From Curvibacter sp. AEP1-3 (GTDB taxonomy: Bacteria > Pseudomonadota > Gammaproteobacteria > Burkholderiales > Burkholderiaceae_C): a stretch of DNA of 64,000 bases. The stretch's first letter is position 1. Each line of letters begins with the position of its first letter. The stretch lies in NCBI RefSeq assembly GCF_002163715.1, contig NZ_CP015698.1, positions 496,001 to 560,000 on the forward strand. The letters are read 5' to 3'. Of this stretch, positions 42,256 to 49,287 are shown in pieces. The notes under the pieces are model-generated. The model did no database searches. It was not told the DNA's origin and saw nothing but the letters and a program-made list of their open reading frames with translations. A program made the translations under genes and the position numbers.

Positions 42256-44702
42256 GCTCTGATATCCGCTTCAGTTCTGTACATCAACTGGATAACAGCG
42301 GATCGTGTCGTATATGGACTCATCAACGCATTGTCTGCGAGACCCGTCGTCTCCCATTTTTGTACCAATTTCATGATGGCCAGAAAAAGGGCGTCTCCAG
42401 TATCGGCACTTAGGGTTTCGACTGCAATATGGCCTTGCTCGTGGAGCAAGCCCGCCATCTGTGAGTTGTTGTTAACAGTTGCCACAATCGGCCGCTGCAT
42501 CCAAAGATACTCATACAGTTTCGACGGAATGTATTCAGCGCAAATCGGCTCCGTACCATGTAGCAATAGCAAGACATCAGCACTCCGCATACGCCGCAAT
42601 ATCTGCTCACGCCCGGATAAACCAGTGGCTGGATCTGCCTCTATCCTGCCCAAGTGCCTTACAAGGTCACTCACCTTTGAATTTGTGAGCGCAGCTTCAG
42701 ACACCGCATCCAATGGCCCACCGGTCAATTGCAGTTCAATTTTGTCGCGGAGCTCCGGGCGTTGAGCTACCAAGGATTGCAATGCGTCAATGATGGGAGT
42801 TAGGTTGCGTGTGGGAGACAGTGAACCGAAATGTCCAATCACCATCTTGGGGCCCGGCACATAAGGTGGCATTTCCTTGAATGGCGCGTCGATTCCCGGC
42901 AGCATCATCTTGCCGCGATCACCTAGTTGGGGGTGTCGCCGCTTTGCACTAGCCAAAGCCTGGTCAGTGAACCAAATAGCGACATCCGCCTGTAAACAAA
43001 TAAGGCGCTCCACCTCGGCCTGCATCAACTCCTGCTTGCTGACCGGTTCGCTGCCCGGCATGACCAATGGGTCGTGCACTTCAGCCAACCACCGCACGCC
43101 CGTGGCCTTCTTCAATGCGCTGCCAGCAAGATGCGCCGCAAACGCACCGCCGGTTGAATAGATCAAGTCGAACTTGCGCCCCCGGGCTAATTGCCGGCCT
43201 TTCAGATAGGCGGAGAGCCACCAAGACCAGGAGCTCTCAACAGGGCGAAGCGTCTTCTCTACCAACATGAATGGCAGCAGCGGCAACGAAAGCAAAACCA
43301 TCACCAATCTGTACGCAAAAGGAGAAGCAAACTGCTTGCGCAGTACATGGCGCATTTCAAATCGGATCCCTGCAGGACCTGCGGGCCACAGTTGATAGTG
43401 CTCATAGTGCCGATCCTGACTCCCTGAAACACCACTAAGTACGACCAACTCAATGCCAGCTGCCTCCAGGTGCGGTAACTTGTCAGTAATGGTCTGGCTC
43501 GCTGCGCGGCCGTCCATATTGAAAGCATGGGAAAGCACCAGCCATCGTTGTTTGTATTTACGAGTGACCTCGCAAAACACCTTGTCATATCGCAGGCCAG
43601 CTTGATCCCATGAGTTAGCTTTCGCAAATTCCACGGCGCAAGTGCTCAGCGAGCCGGCAGTAGACTGGTCAAGTAACAAAGCATCTATCTTTCTCGCAAG
43701 CCCGACAGTGTCTGCCGGCTCAGAGAGCAATAACGCATTGCTACCCGCTGTTAAATCCCGCGCAATCCCGCTGAACGGTGCATCGCTCACTAGCACCGGT
43801 AGTCCATGCGCCATGCCCTCCAGCACTACCATGCCGTACGAATCTTCCAGGGTGGGATGCACCAGCATGTCAGCGGCCCTGTAGGCCAGCGACATGTCTT
43901 TCAGGCTACCCAAGAAATGAACGCGCGAACGTAGTCCAAGATTCGCCGCCTGTTGCTCATACTCCTTCGTTTCTTCCGAGCGGCCGACCACGAGCAATTC
44001 CACCTTGCCTTCGATATGGGTCATCGCTTCCAGCAAGGTTTTGAGGCCTTTCTTTACGAAGTCATTGCCGACAAATAGAAGCATGGGCACGTCTGTCGAC
44101 ACGCCGAGCGCTCGCCGCGCTTCGGCCTTGGCATCTGGTGTGGCCGGGCCCGGCACTGAATCCACGCCTGGCGTGATGACCTCCAGCATCGGGCGCGAAT
44201 TTGGAAATGCGCGCTCCACGACCTCTTTGAGCGTGGCTGACGCGCACACCAGCTTCTTCTTGTAGGCAAAAGCGAATCGCCGCTCTTCCAGCCACAGGTA
44301 AGCCAGAAGTCGCGGGCTGGTCAGCACTTTCAACCACCGCAGAGCCAACGCAAAGCCCTGCTTGCCGGCAAACAGTGTGTGCTTCACCGGCAACACATGC
44401 ACCGTGTGCACTTTGCCGTGCCAGGTGTTTTCATGGGAATGCACGATGTCAAAACCCGTGCGCGTGGCGCGCCAGGTCTTCCAGGCAAAGTAGAGTTGGT
44501 TGATCCAGCGCGGGCGCTCCAGGGGCTTGGGCACCTGGTGGTAGGTCACTCTGGGAAAATCATGCGAAATGGTCTGCGCGAACACATGCACTTCATGCTG
44601 TTGCGCGAGCTGCTCCACCACCGAGATGGAATAGCGCTCAGCCCCCCCCCCGGTCACTGAAAAATTGCGGCTCAAGACCGCGATACGCAAACGCTCAGTC
44701 AC
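42252..44702 (-). CDS. Tandem GT-B glycosyltransferase (two GT4-like modules)
   Basis: 816 residues, about twice a single GT4 enzyme. Module one (1 to ~385): IAVLSRNFSVTGGGAERYS near the N-terminus, VDSVPGPATPDAKAEAR, LLFVGNDFVKKGLKTLLEA and the E-x7-E type region HPTLEDSYGMVVLEGMAHG. Module two (~390-816) begins RWLVLSHAFNMDGRAASQT and has GHFGSLSPTRNLTPIIDAL and SKLYEYLWMQRPIVATV. Module one is WaaG-like. The GTG start lies 9 bases after the rng stop. A ten-G tract encodes part of VTGGGAE around codon 17. Possibly adds two residues to LPS core or O-chain, which is inference. Confidence 0.82.
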   Translation of the reverse strand: MTERLRIAVLSRNFSVTGGGAERYSISVVEQLAQQHEVHVFAQTISHDFPRVTYHQVPKPLERPRWINQLYFAWKTWRATRTGFDIVHSHENTWHGKVHTVHVLPVKHTLFAGKQGFALALRWLKVLTSPRLLAYLWLEERRFAFAYKKKLVCASATLKEVVERAFPNSRPMLEVITPGVDSVPGPATPDAKAEARRALGVSTDVPMLLFVGNDFVKKGLKTLLEAMTHIEGKVELLVVGRSEETKEYEQQAANLGLRSRVHFLGSLKDMSLAYRAADMLVHPTLEDSYGMVVLEGMAHGLPVLVSDAPFSGIARDLTAGSNALLLSEPADTVGLARKIDALLLDQSTAGSLSTCAVEFAKANSWDQAGLRYDKVFCEVTRKYKQRWLVLSHAFNMDGRAASQTITDKLPHLEAAGIELVVLSGVSGSQDRHYEHYQLWPAGPAGIRFEMRHVLRKQFASPFAYRLVMVLLSLPLLPFMLVEKTLRPVESSWSWWLSAYLKGRQLARGRKFDLIYSTGGAFAAHLAGSALKKATGVRWLAEVHDPLVMPGSEPVSKQELMQAEVERLICLQADVAIWFTDQALASAKRRHPQLGDRGKMMLPGIDAPFKEMPPYVPGPKMVIGHFGSLSPTRNLTPIIDALQSLVAQRPELRDKIELQLTGGPLDAVSEAALTNSKVSDLVRHLGRIEADPATGLSGREQILRRMRSADVLLLLHGTEPICAEYIPSKLYEYLWMQRPIVATVNNNSQMAGLLHEQGHIAVETLSADTGDALFLAIMKLVQKWETTGLADNALMSPYTTRSAVIQLMYRTEADIRA
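44642..44651 (-). repeat. Homopolymer G10 near the 5' end of the tandem glycosyltransferase gene
   Basis: On the coding strand ACC GGG GGG GGG GCT: ten G encode most of TGGGA about 16 codons into an 816-codon gene. A one-base change would remove almost the whole product, which is the usual architecture of a phase-variable locus. Only one read-out (frame on) is visible here. Confidence 0.9.
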
Positions 44703-44711
44703 AAGCCACCA

Positions 44712-46187
44712 TCACAGCAACACAATGTCGTATTGCTCCTGGGCCATGGCTGCCTCGCTTTGCAGCGACACAGGTTTGCCGATGAACTCGGAGAGGCCTG
44801 CCAAGTGCTGGCTTTCTTCGTCCAACAGCAACTCAATTACCTTGGGTGACGCGACTACCCTGAACTCGCGCGGCGTGAACTGTCGGGCTTCACGCAAAAT
44901 TTCGCGCAAGATGTCATAAGCCACGCTGCGGGGCGTCTTGACGATGCCCTTGCCTTCGCAGGTCGGGCACGGCTCGCACAGCATGTGAGCCAGCGATTCA
45001 CGCGTGCGCTTGCGCGTCATTTCCACCAGACCCAGCTGCGAGAAGCCACCCGCCATAGTCTTCACCCGATCGCGTCCCAACTGTTTGCGGAACTCCGCCA
45101 ACACGGCCTCGCGGTGGTCTTCGCGGGCCATGTCGATAAAGTCAACAATGATGATGCCGCCCAGATTGCGCAATCGCAATTGACGTGCGATTGCCTGTGC
45201 CGCTTCGAGATTGGTTTTGAAAATGGTGTCGTCAAAGTTGCGCGCACCGACAAAACCACCCGTGTTCACATCCACCGTAGTCAGGGCTTCGGTCTGGTCC
45301 ACGATCAGGTAGCCGCCCGACTTGAGCTCCACCCGGCGCGCCAGCGCTTTGGCAATTTCTTCGTCAATGGAATACAGGTCGAAGATGGGGCGCTCACCCT
45401 TGTAGTGCTGCAACTTCTCAGCCGCTGCGGGCATGAACTCCGCTCCAAAGGTCTTTAGCGCATCAAACTGCTCGCGCGAATCCACGCGAATCGTCTGCGT
45501 CGTTTCGCCCACCAAGTCACGCAACACGCGCTGCAACAGGTTCAAATCCTGGTGCAACAAACTTTGCGGCGGCAGACGAAGCGATGCATCCTTGATCCGG
45601 GCCCACGCCTTGCGCAGGTAAGCAATATCGTCGCCCAGCTCCTTGTCCGACGCATCCTCGCCATTGGTGCGCAAGATGAATCCACCGCCTTCTTTGCCCG
45701 CAAGCGCCTGCATGCGGCTGCGCAGCTCATCACGCTGAGCGGTAGGAATCTTTTGGGACACGCCGATATGGTCGTCCTGCGGCAGGAACACCAGCAGGCG
45801 GCCGGCAATGCTGATTTGCGTGGACAGGCGCGCGCCCTTAGTGCCAATCGGGTCCTTGATCACCTGCACCATGAGGGACTGACCCTCAAACACCTGCTTC
45901 TCAATCGGAATCTGGAGCTGAGATGCGCGGGAGGAACTCAGCGACTCACCTTCTGCCGGAGGATGCCACACATCAGCAACATGCAAAAAGGCCGCGCGCT
46001 CCAGGCCAATGTCGATAAACGCTGACTGCATGCCGGGCAGCACCCGCGCCACTTTGCCAAGGTACACATTGCCCACCAGACCACGCTCCAGCGTGCGTTC
46101 CACGTGCAGTTCTTGCACTGCACCGTGTTCCACGATGGCGACCCGCGTCTCTTGCGGGGACCAGTTGATCAGGATGTCTTGTTGCAT
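44712..46187 (-). CDS. rng: Ribonuclease G
   Basis: 491 residues. S1 RNA-binding domain near 35-110 (LVGNVYLGKVARVLPGMQSA, FIDIGLERAAFLH), RNase-E/G catalytic core with TTVDVNTGGFVG (catalytic Asp) and IIIVDFIDMARE (second Asp), and the zinc-link CEPCPTC (CPxC). No long C-terminal degradosome scaffold, so it is RNase G, not RNase E. Processes 5S and 16S rRNA ends. In many proteobacteria it follows maf; here only a maf remnant remains upstream. The start overlaps that remnant by 19 bases. Confidence 0.95.
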   Translation of the reverse strand: MQQDILINWSPQETRVAIVEHGAVQELHVERTLERGLVGNVYLGKVARVLPGMQSAFIDIGLERAAFLHVADVWHPPAEGESLSSSRASQLQIPIEKQVFEGQSLMVQVIKDPIGTKGARLSTQISIAGRLLVFLPQDDHIGVSQKIPTAQRDELRSRMQALAGKEGGGFILRTNGEDASDKELGDDIAYLRKAWARIKDASLRLPPQSLLHQDLNLLQRVLRDLVGETTQTIRVDSREQFDALKTFGAEFMPAAAEKLQHYKGERPIFDLYSIDEEIAKALARRVELKSGGYLIVDQTEALTTVDVNTGGFVGARNFDDTIFKTNLEAAQAIARQLRLRNLGGIIIVDFIDMAREDHREAVLAEFRKQLGRDRVKTMAGGFSQLGLVEMTRKRTRESLAHMLCEPCPTCEGKGIVKTPRSVAYDILREILREARQFTPREFRVVASPKVIELLLDEESQHLAGLSEFIGKPVSLQSEAAMAQEQYDIVLL

Positions 46188-46249
46188 GCAAAGCCCACTT
46201 CGCGCAAGGCCTGCGCTGTTTCAAACAAAGGGAGGCCCATGATGCCGGA
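46169..46249 (-). pseudogene. maf: 3' remnant of maf, cut by the prophage
   Basis: Minus-strand frame reads SGIMGLPLFETAQALREVGF then ACNKTS and a TGA inside the first codons of rng. E. coli YhdE ends HAVVGLPLVETYELL, so this is the C-terminus of a Maf nucleotide pyrophosphatase. The match fades upstream of SGI, and a TAA in the same frame lies near 46293. The rest of maf is absent from this side. The right limit of the remnant is approximate. Confidence 0.75.
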
Positions 46250-46384
46250 GTCTAAGCCCCAATGAAAACGTGTGTTCATTTTGAAAAGTTACGCCAGAAA
46301 TTACGCTGACGCCTAGTGCACCACCTTGGGCCGTGGTTGATTGTCGCACGAGCATTCTGGGGTTTTTGTTTGTCTTGGTGGCTG

Positions 46385-46390
46385 TATATT
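46385..46390 (+). promoter_or_regulatory. -10-like TATATT, 9 nt before the small ORF at 46400
   Basis: TATATT, then TAAACAGCA, then ATG. No Shine-Dalgarno. It fits a leaderless or very short 5' leader for the 71-residue ORF. Confidence 0.35.
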
Positions 46391-46399
46391 TAAACAGCA

Positions 46400-46615
46400 A
46401 TGAAAACAGAGACAACTTACCTTTGGCGGATCAAGTGGGCGGGCCGATGGACCAACACCAAGTACCACTGCACCGATGAACAGATTCGCAAAGAACACCC
46501 GGAGGCCGTCTGCCTGGTGGAGTCAAAGCGCGTGCAACAGGTGCCGGAAACAGACGACGAGCTGCGCGAGGCGCAGCAAATGAACTTCACCAGCGGCTTC
46601 ATGCGCAACAAATGA
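46400..46615 (+). CDS. Hypothetical 71-residue protein at the prophage edge
   Basis: Small charged protein without membrane segment: MKTETTYLWRIKWAGRWTNT, two Trp near the N-terminus, then KEHPEAVCLVESKRVQQVPET and a tail TSGFMRNK. I do not recognise the family; it looks like a small host-control or accessory protein of a prophage. It lies between the maf break and the KilA-N locus and is the only gene in that interval. A perfect 7-bp inverted repeat TGAATCG/CGATTCA begins at its stop codon. Confidence 0.55.
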   Translation: MKTETTYLWRIKWAGRWTNTKYHCTDEQIRKEHPEAVCLVESKRVQQVPETDDELREAQQMNFTSGFMRNK

Positions 46616-46632
46616 ATCGACTTAGCGATTCA
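46613..46632. other. 7-bp inverted repeat after the small ORF
   Basis: TGAATCG, spacer ACTTAG, CGATTCA. It begins at the stop codon. No T-run follows, so it is a weak terminator at best and could equally be a protein-binding site. Confidence 0.4.
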
Positions 46633-46763
46633 AAACACTGTACATCCCTGCAGTGCACCGATGGAGCCCGCATGGAATGGACTATCCGGTGAAGTTAGGC
46701 GACAGATACACTGCCGGTAGTGGCTTGTGAGCAACACCCTAAAGGCCTTAAAATAATCGATGC
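46616..46763. other. Non-coding stretch with a second TGCAGTGCA core
   Basis: No gene seen. TGCAGTGCA at 46649-46657 repeats the centre of the dyad at 46885-46899, in inverse orientation. The rest (GC and AT mixed) shows no obvious signal except TAAAATAAT near 46750. Confidence 0.4.
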
Positions 46764-46801
46764 AAACAAAAAGGCGACCTACTTTCACAAGTAAATCGCC
46801 T
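46764..46801 (-). terminator. Terminator of the candidate small RNA
   Basis: Minus strand: GGCGA, 2x2 internal loop, TACTT, loop GTGA-type, AAGTA, TCGCC, then TTTTTGTTT. Read on the plus strand the hairpin has no T-rich tail, so it works in one direction. Confidence 0.75.
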
Positions 46802-46866
46802 CAAGTTAGCAGCAACGCAACGAACCGATCCGCCAAGACTAGTCGTTGCATTTCATTGTTAGTGCG
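46764..46866 (-). ncRNA. Candidate small RNA (~100 nt) divergent from the KilA-N gene
   Basis: A promoter with perfect TATAAT on the minus strand (46878-46873) predicts a start near 46866. Transcription would end at a hairpin plus TTTTTGTTT at 46764-46801. Between them GCAACGA (46817-46823) and TCGTTGC (46843-46849) form a 7-bp stem with an 19-nt loop, so the RNA would have one internal hairpin and one terminator hairpin. It contains only a five-codon reading frame (MKCND). I do not recognise an Rfam family. It could be a trans-acting regulator, or an antisense to a related transcript elsewhere in the phage. Confidence 0.5.
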
Positions 46867-46872
46867 TCGGTG

Positions 46873-46900
46873 ATTATAGCAAGCTGCTGCACTGCAGCAA
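46873..46900 (-). promoter_or_regulatory. Promoter of the candidate small RNA
   Basis: -35 TTGCTG (46900-46895), 16-nt spacer, -10 TATAAT (46878-46873), minus strand. Four of six bases match the -35 consensus and all six the -10. Overlapped by the dyad at 46885-46899. Confidence 0.6.
46885..46899. promoter_or_regulatory. Operator-like perfect dyad over the small-RNA promoter
   Basis: TGCTGCA, C, TGCAGCA: a perfect 7-bp inverted repeat around a single base. It covers the -35 and the spacer of the minus-strand promoter and lies 50 bp upstream of the KilA-N start, a position from which a bound protein could control both. Confidence 0.55.
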
Positions 46901-46948
46901 GTAAGCAATAACCCTGACGCAGCGGTACCTACAAGGAGAACCCTTACC

Positions 46949-47647
46949 GTGTCCCTGCAACATCAACACACCTTAGTCACCCGTGACTATCAAGGCCATG
47001 CGATTACCTACCAAGATGATGGCTGGTTTAACGCGACTCAAGCCGCATCCAGATGGGGGAAAAACCCAGCAGAATGGTTGCGACTACCAAGCACCATTGA
47101 ATATCTGTCTGCTTTGAAGCGCCATCACAGTGATATGGGGAAATCCCACATCACTCGAAAAGGCAACTCAAAACAATTCCAGCAAGGAACATGGCTGCAT
47201 CCAAAGCTAGCGGTTCCATTTGCGCGCTGGCTTGATGCAGATTTTGCAGTCTGGTGCGACTCACAGATCGACGGAATCATTCGTGGTTCAGACGACTGGA
47301 AGAAGCTTCGGCACATGTCCGTGGCTTCAGCAAAACTCATGGCTGAAGTGATCAAAGATCAAAAAGTGGCCGAAGGCAAAGAACTCAAGCCTCATCACTT
47401 CTCAAATGAACACTGCTTGGTCAACTCGCTCATAACAGGCAAGTTCAAGGGGATTCAACGCAACTCGCTGACCCTTGCCGAGTTGGATTTCATTGGGAAG
47501 TTTGATGTGCGGAACAGTCTGCTTATTGCCAAGGGCATGAGCTATGAGGAGCGCAAGGCGACTCTTACTGCTGAGGCTGCCGCCTGGCTTGCTGCGAATG
47601 CCTCAAGACTTCCCTCTGCAAACGATCCGGGAAAGTTAGCAGCCTAA
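46949..47647 (+). CDS. KilA-N domain protein (putative phage antirepressor)
   Basis: 232 residues. The N-terminal half is a KilA-N domain: ITYQDDGWFNATQAASRWGK, NPAEWLRLPSTIEYLSAL, FQQGTWLHPKLAVPFARWLD and ADFAVWCDSQI. KilA-N is a DNA-binding domain of phage antirepressors and regulatory proteins. The C-terminal half (about 115-232) is helical and unrecognised. GTG start at 46949 with AGGAG 10 nt upstream. Transcribed opposite to the late genes, and flanked by the candidate small RNA on its left and a terminator on its right. Targets are unknown. Confidence 0.85.
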   Translation: MSLQHQHTLVTRDYQGHAITYQDDGWFNATQAASRWGKNPAEWLRLPSTIEYLSALKRHHSDMGKSHITRKGNSKQFQQGTWLHPKLAVPFARWLDADFAVWCDSQIDGIIRGSDDWKKLRHMSVASAKLMAEVIKDQKVAEGKELKPHHFSNEHCLVNSLITGKFKGIQRNSLTLAELDFIGKFDVRNSLLIAKGMSYEERKATLTAEAAAWLAANASRLPSANDPGKLAA

Positions 47648-47661
47648 ACTCAGCAAACCAA

Positions 47662-47683
47662 AACCCGCTTCGGCGGGTTTTTT
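47662..47683 (+). terminator. Terminator between KilA-N and the lysis genes
   Basis: AACCCGC, loop TTCG, GCGGGTT, then TTTTTT-type tail. On the minus strand the hairpin is followed by TTTTGGTTTG, so it can stop the late operon too. Confidence 0.9.
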
Positions 47684-47688
47684 GTTGC

Positions 47689-48084
47689 CTACGGGCAGCC
47701 CTTGCTGGCGCCCTGCCCTCCGTAGATCTTGCGCTCAAAGTGGTCTTTGCTGTCTGGGCCTTTGGCGCTCTTGATGGCATTGGGCAGCCACTGGAGGTTG
47801 TAGACCGCATCGGCACCACCGCAAGCCAGAGGGATCACGTGATCGATGGCCCAGCCTGGGCACGATCCAAAGGACTTGCCAGTGGCCGGGCATGGGTACT
47901 TTTCACGAAAAGCTGCCAGCACCGCGGCGCTGCGTTCTGTCTTGCCGGCGTCGGTGCGAACCACTTGGCCGGTCTGGCGGTAGTCCACCAGGGGATTCAA
48001 TGACGTGTTTGCGGGCTCTGGCGGGTTTTGAGCACAGCCGACAAGCACAGCAACTACACCAATGATGGATACGCCCTTCAACAT
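47689..48084 (-). CDS. HNH-domain lipoprotein
   Basis: 131 residues from the ATG at 48084. The N-terminus MLKGVSIIGVVAVLVGC is a lipoprotein signal with Cys17 as lipidation site. The rest contains SFGSCPGWAIDHVIPLACGG, then NLQWLPNAIKSAK and KDHFERK, which match the HNH nuclease fold (DH..., N..., H). A TTG at 48102 overlapping the Rz stop is the alternative start. An HNH domain outside the inner or in the outer membrane would be unusual: it might cleave incoming DNA or act after lysis. Last gene of the lysis operon. Confidence 0.7.
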   Translation of the reverse strand: MLKGVSIIGVVAVLVGCAQNPPEPANTSLNPLVDYRQTGQVVRTDAGKTERSAAVLAAFREKYPCPATGKSFGSCPGWAIDHVIPLACGGADAVYNLQWLPNAIKSAKGPDSKDHFERKIYGGQGASKGCP

Positions 48085-48098
48085 GAGGGCATTGTCTA

Positions 48099-48554
48099 TC
48101 AATGCAGTGTCAGCAGCTCTTGGCAGGCGCTCAGCCTTCCTTCGGTTTCAATGATGTTTTGTCGTAGGGCCGTATAAGCTTGTCGAGCAGCGGCAGTGAG
48201 CTCGGCTGCGGCTCCAGAATCCACGCCGGCGTCTTGGGCGGTTTGGGTTGGTCCGGTGCCGGGGCAAGTCGCGTCGATGTGCAGGCCTGTAGTGCCAGCA
48301 GCAAGGCGATCAGTAAGAGCTTTGTTTTCATTGCGGGCTTTCGTGAGTTGGGCGGTGCGGGTTTTGTCGACCTGGTCGACTTTGTCGGCCAAGTCGTCAC
48401 GCTGACGGATAGCAGCCAGCAGCTGGTCGTTGCGCTGCTTGGCCAGCTCGATGCGCTCTCGGCCGTGCTCGGCATCGAGGCGCCAGCCATTTACAGCCCA
48501 GCCGCCAAAGAATCCAACAGCCACCAAGGCAATGGCGATGAGTAGTTCTTTCAT
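48099..48554 (-). CDS. i-spanin Rz-like lysis protein
   Basis: 151 residues: an N-terminal signal-anchor (LLIAIALVAVGFFGGWAVNG) and a periplasmic coiled coil rich in Arg, Asp and Gln (ERIELAKQRNDQLLAAIRQRDDLADK). Inner-membrane spanin subunits connect to the outer membrane to complete lysis. The coding sequence contains a complete Rz1 in another frame. The start overlaps the endolysin stop (ATGA). Confidence 0.85.
   Translation of the reverse strand: MKELLIAIALVAVGFFGGWAVNGWRLDAEHGRERIELAKQRNDQLLAAIRQRDDLADKVDQVDKTRTAQLTKARNENKALTDRLAAGTTGLHIDATCPGTGPTQTAQDAGVDSGAAAELTAAARQAYTALRQNIIETEGRLSACQELLTLH
48131..48331 (-). CDS. o-spanin Rz1-like lipoprotein embedded in Rz
   Basis: 66 residues in a different frame inside Rz: MKTKLLLIALLLALQACTST (lipobox ALQAC) followed by a Pro-rich mature part (RLAPAPDQPKPPKTPAW...). 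The frame is longer upstream but only this part has a lipoprotein signal, so the ATG at 48331 is taken. Fully nested Rz/Rz1 pairs are typical of lambdoid phages. The mature protein is about 50 residues with six prolines near its start. Confidence 0.85.
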   Translation of the reverse strand: MKTKLLLIALLLALQACTSTRLAPAPDQPKPPKTPAWILEPQPSSLPLLDKLIRPYDKTSLKPKEG

Positions 48555-48964
48555 GGCATGAAGATCCGGTTGCCCGAGGCTGGACTTTTAATAGTCCAAT
48601 GTGACCAGCCGGGTGTTTTGCTGCTGTGCTCGATGAAGATGCCGTGGAATGCCAAGCGATCTGGATGCGCCATGCACCAGGCATCGATCTCGCCGCGGGG
48701 GTCGTAGCGATCTACGGCCAGACCCTCTTTGTGGCTACTCTTTGGCGCGCCCTGCGGACAGTCCTGCGGGCGGAAACCGCCGAAGGTTTGCCCGCTGACG
48801 CCATTCTTAGTAGCCGGGTTATCCGGGAACAAGACGCCCGCCCGGGACATTTCGGCTTCCAGTGCGGCGCAGGCCTTGAGCAGGTTGCTGGCGTTTTGCT
48901 GGCGCGCAATCGTCCAGTCGGGTGACTCGCGGTGCACGCCCACATATTGATTGAGGGTGATCAT
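48551..48964 (-). CDS. Endolysin, M15-type peptidase (VanY/L-Ala-D-Glu peptidase-like)
   Basis: 137 residues. SSHKEGLAVDRYDP (zinc ligands H78 and D85) and GWSHWT (H122) are the SxHxxGxAxD and WxH motifs of peptidase family M15. This family cuts peptidoglycan cross-bridges. No signal sequence or SAR anchor is visible, so a holin is needed, and two candidates lie just upstream. Lies between the 106-residue membrane protein and Rz, the usual place for an endolysin. Confidence 0.82.
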   Translation of the reverse strand: MITLNQYVGVHRESPDWTIARQQNASNLLKACAALEAEMSRAGVLFPDNPATKNGVSGQTFGGFRPQDCPQGAPKSSHKEGLAVDRYDPRGEIDAWCMAHPDRLAFHGIFIEHSSKTPGWSHWTIKSPASGNRIFMP

Positions 48965-48966
48965 GT

Positions 48967-49287
48967 CTATCCTTCCTTGACTCGAGTGCGAACAATCAGG
49001 ACCGCAAAGCCCAGCAGCACTGCGGTTTCGGCAAAGGTGGGCTGCGCATGGGTGATGTGGTCGAACGGCGTGGCGTGAATGCCCATGGCCAGCAGCAAGG
49101 GGGTGGCTACAGCACCGCCCGCCCCTATCGCCAGCAGCAGCCAGGCGAGCGCCTTGAGGAAGTCCACCACCCGTTTGCGGGGTGACAGACCGGACGCGAA
49201 GGGAGCTGTGCGCTCCAATTTGTTCAGAGCTTCGGCCAGCACTACGATGCCCGCCAGCCAGTGGGCCAGTTGAATGGGGTCGGTCAT
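48967..49287 (-). CDS. Phage membrane protein, possible holin
   Basis: 106 residues with two or three hydrophobic helices (LAHWLAGIVVLAEALNKL, ALAWLLLAIGAGGAVATPLLLA, TAVLLGFAVLIV), the last followed by a positive tail RTRVKEG. Helix layout and position just upstream of the endolysin fit a holin or antiholin. It overlaps the upstream gene by four bases (ATGA). Confidence 0.5.
   Translation of the reverse strand: MTDPIQLAHWLAGIVVLAEALNKLERTAPFASGLSPRKRVVDFLKALAWLLLAIGAGGAVATPLLLAMGIHATPFDHITHAQPTFAETAVLLGFAVLIVRTRVKEG

Noticed and set aside
46764..46801. The hairpin upstream of KilA-N as an attenuator of the KilA-N transcript
   Set aside because: On the plus strand no U-run follows it; the U-run is on the other side, so it terminates minus-strand transcription.
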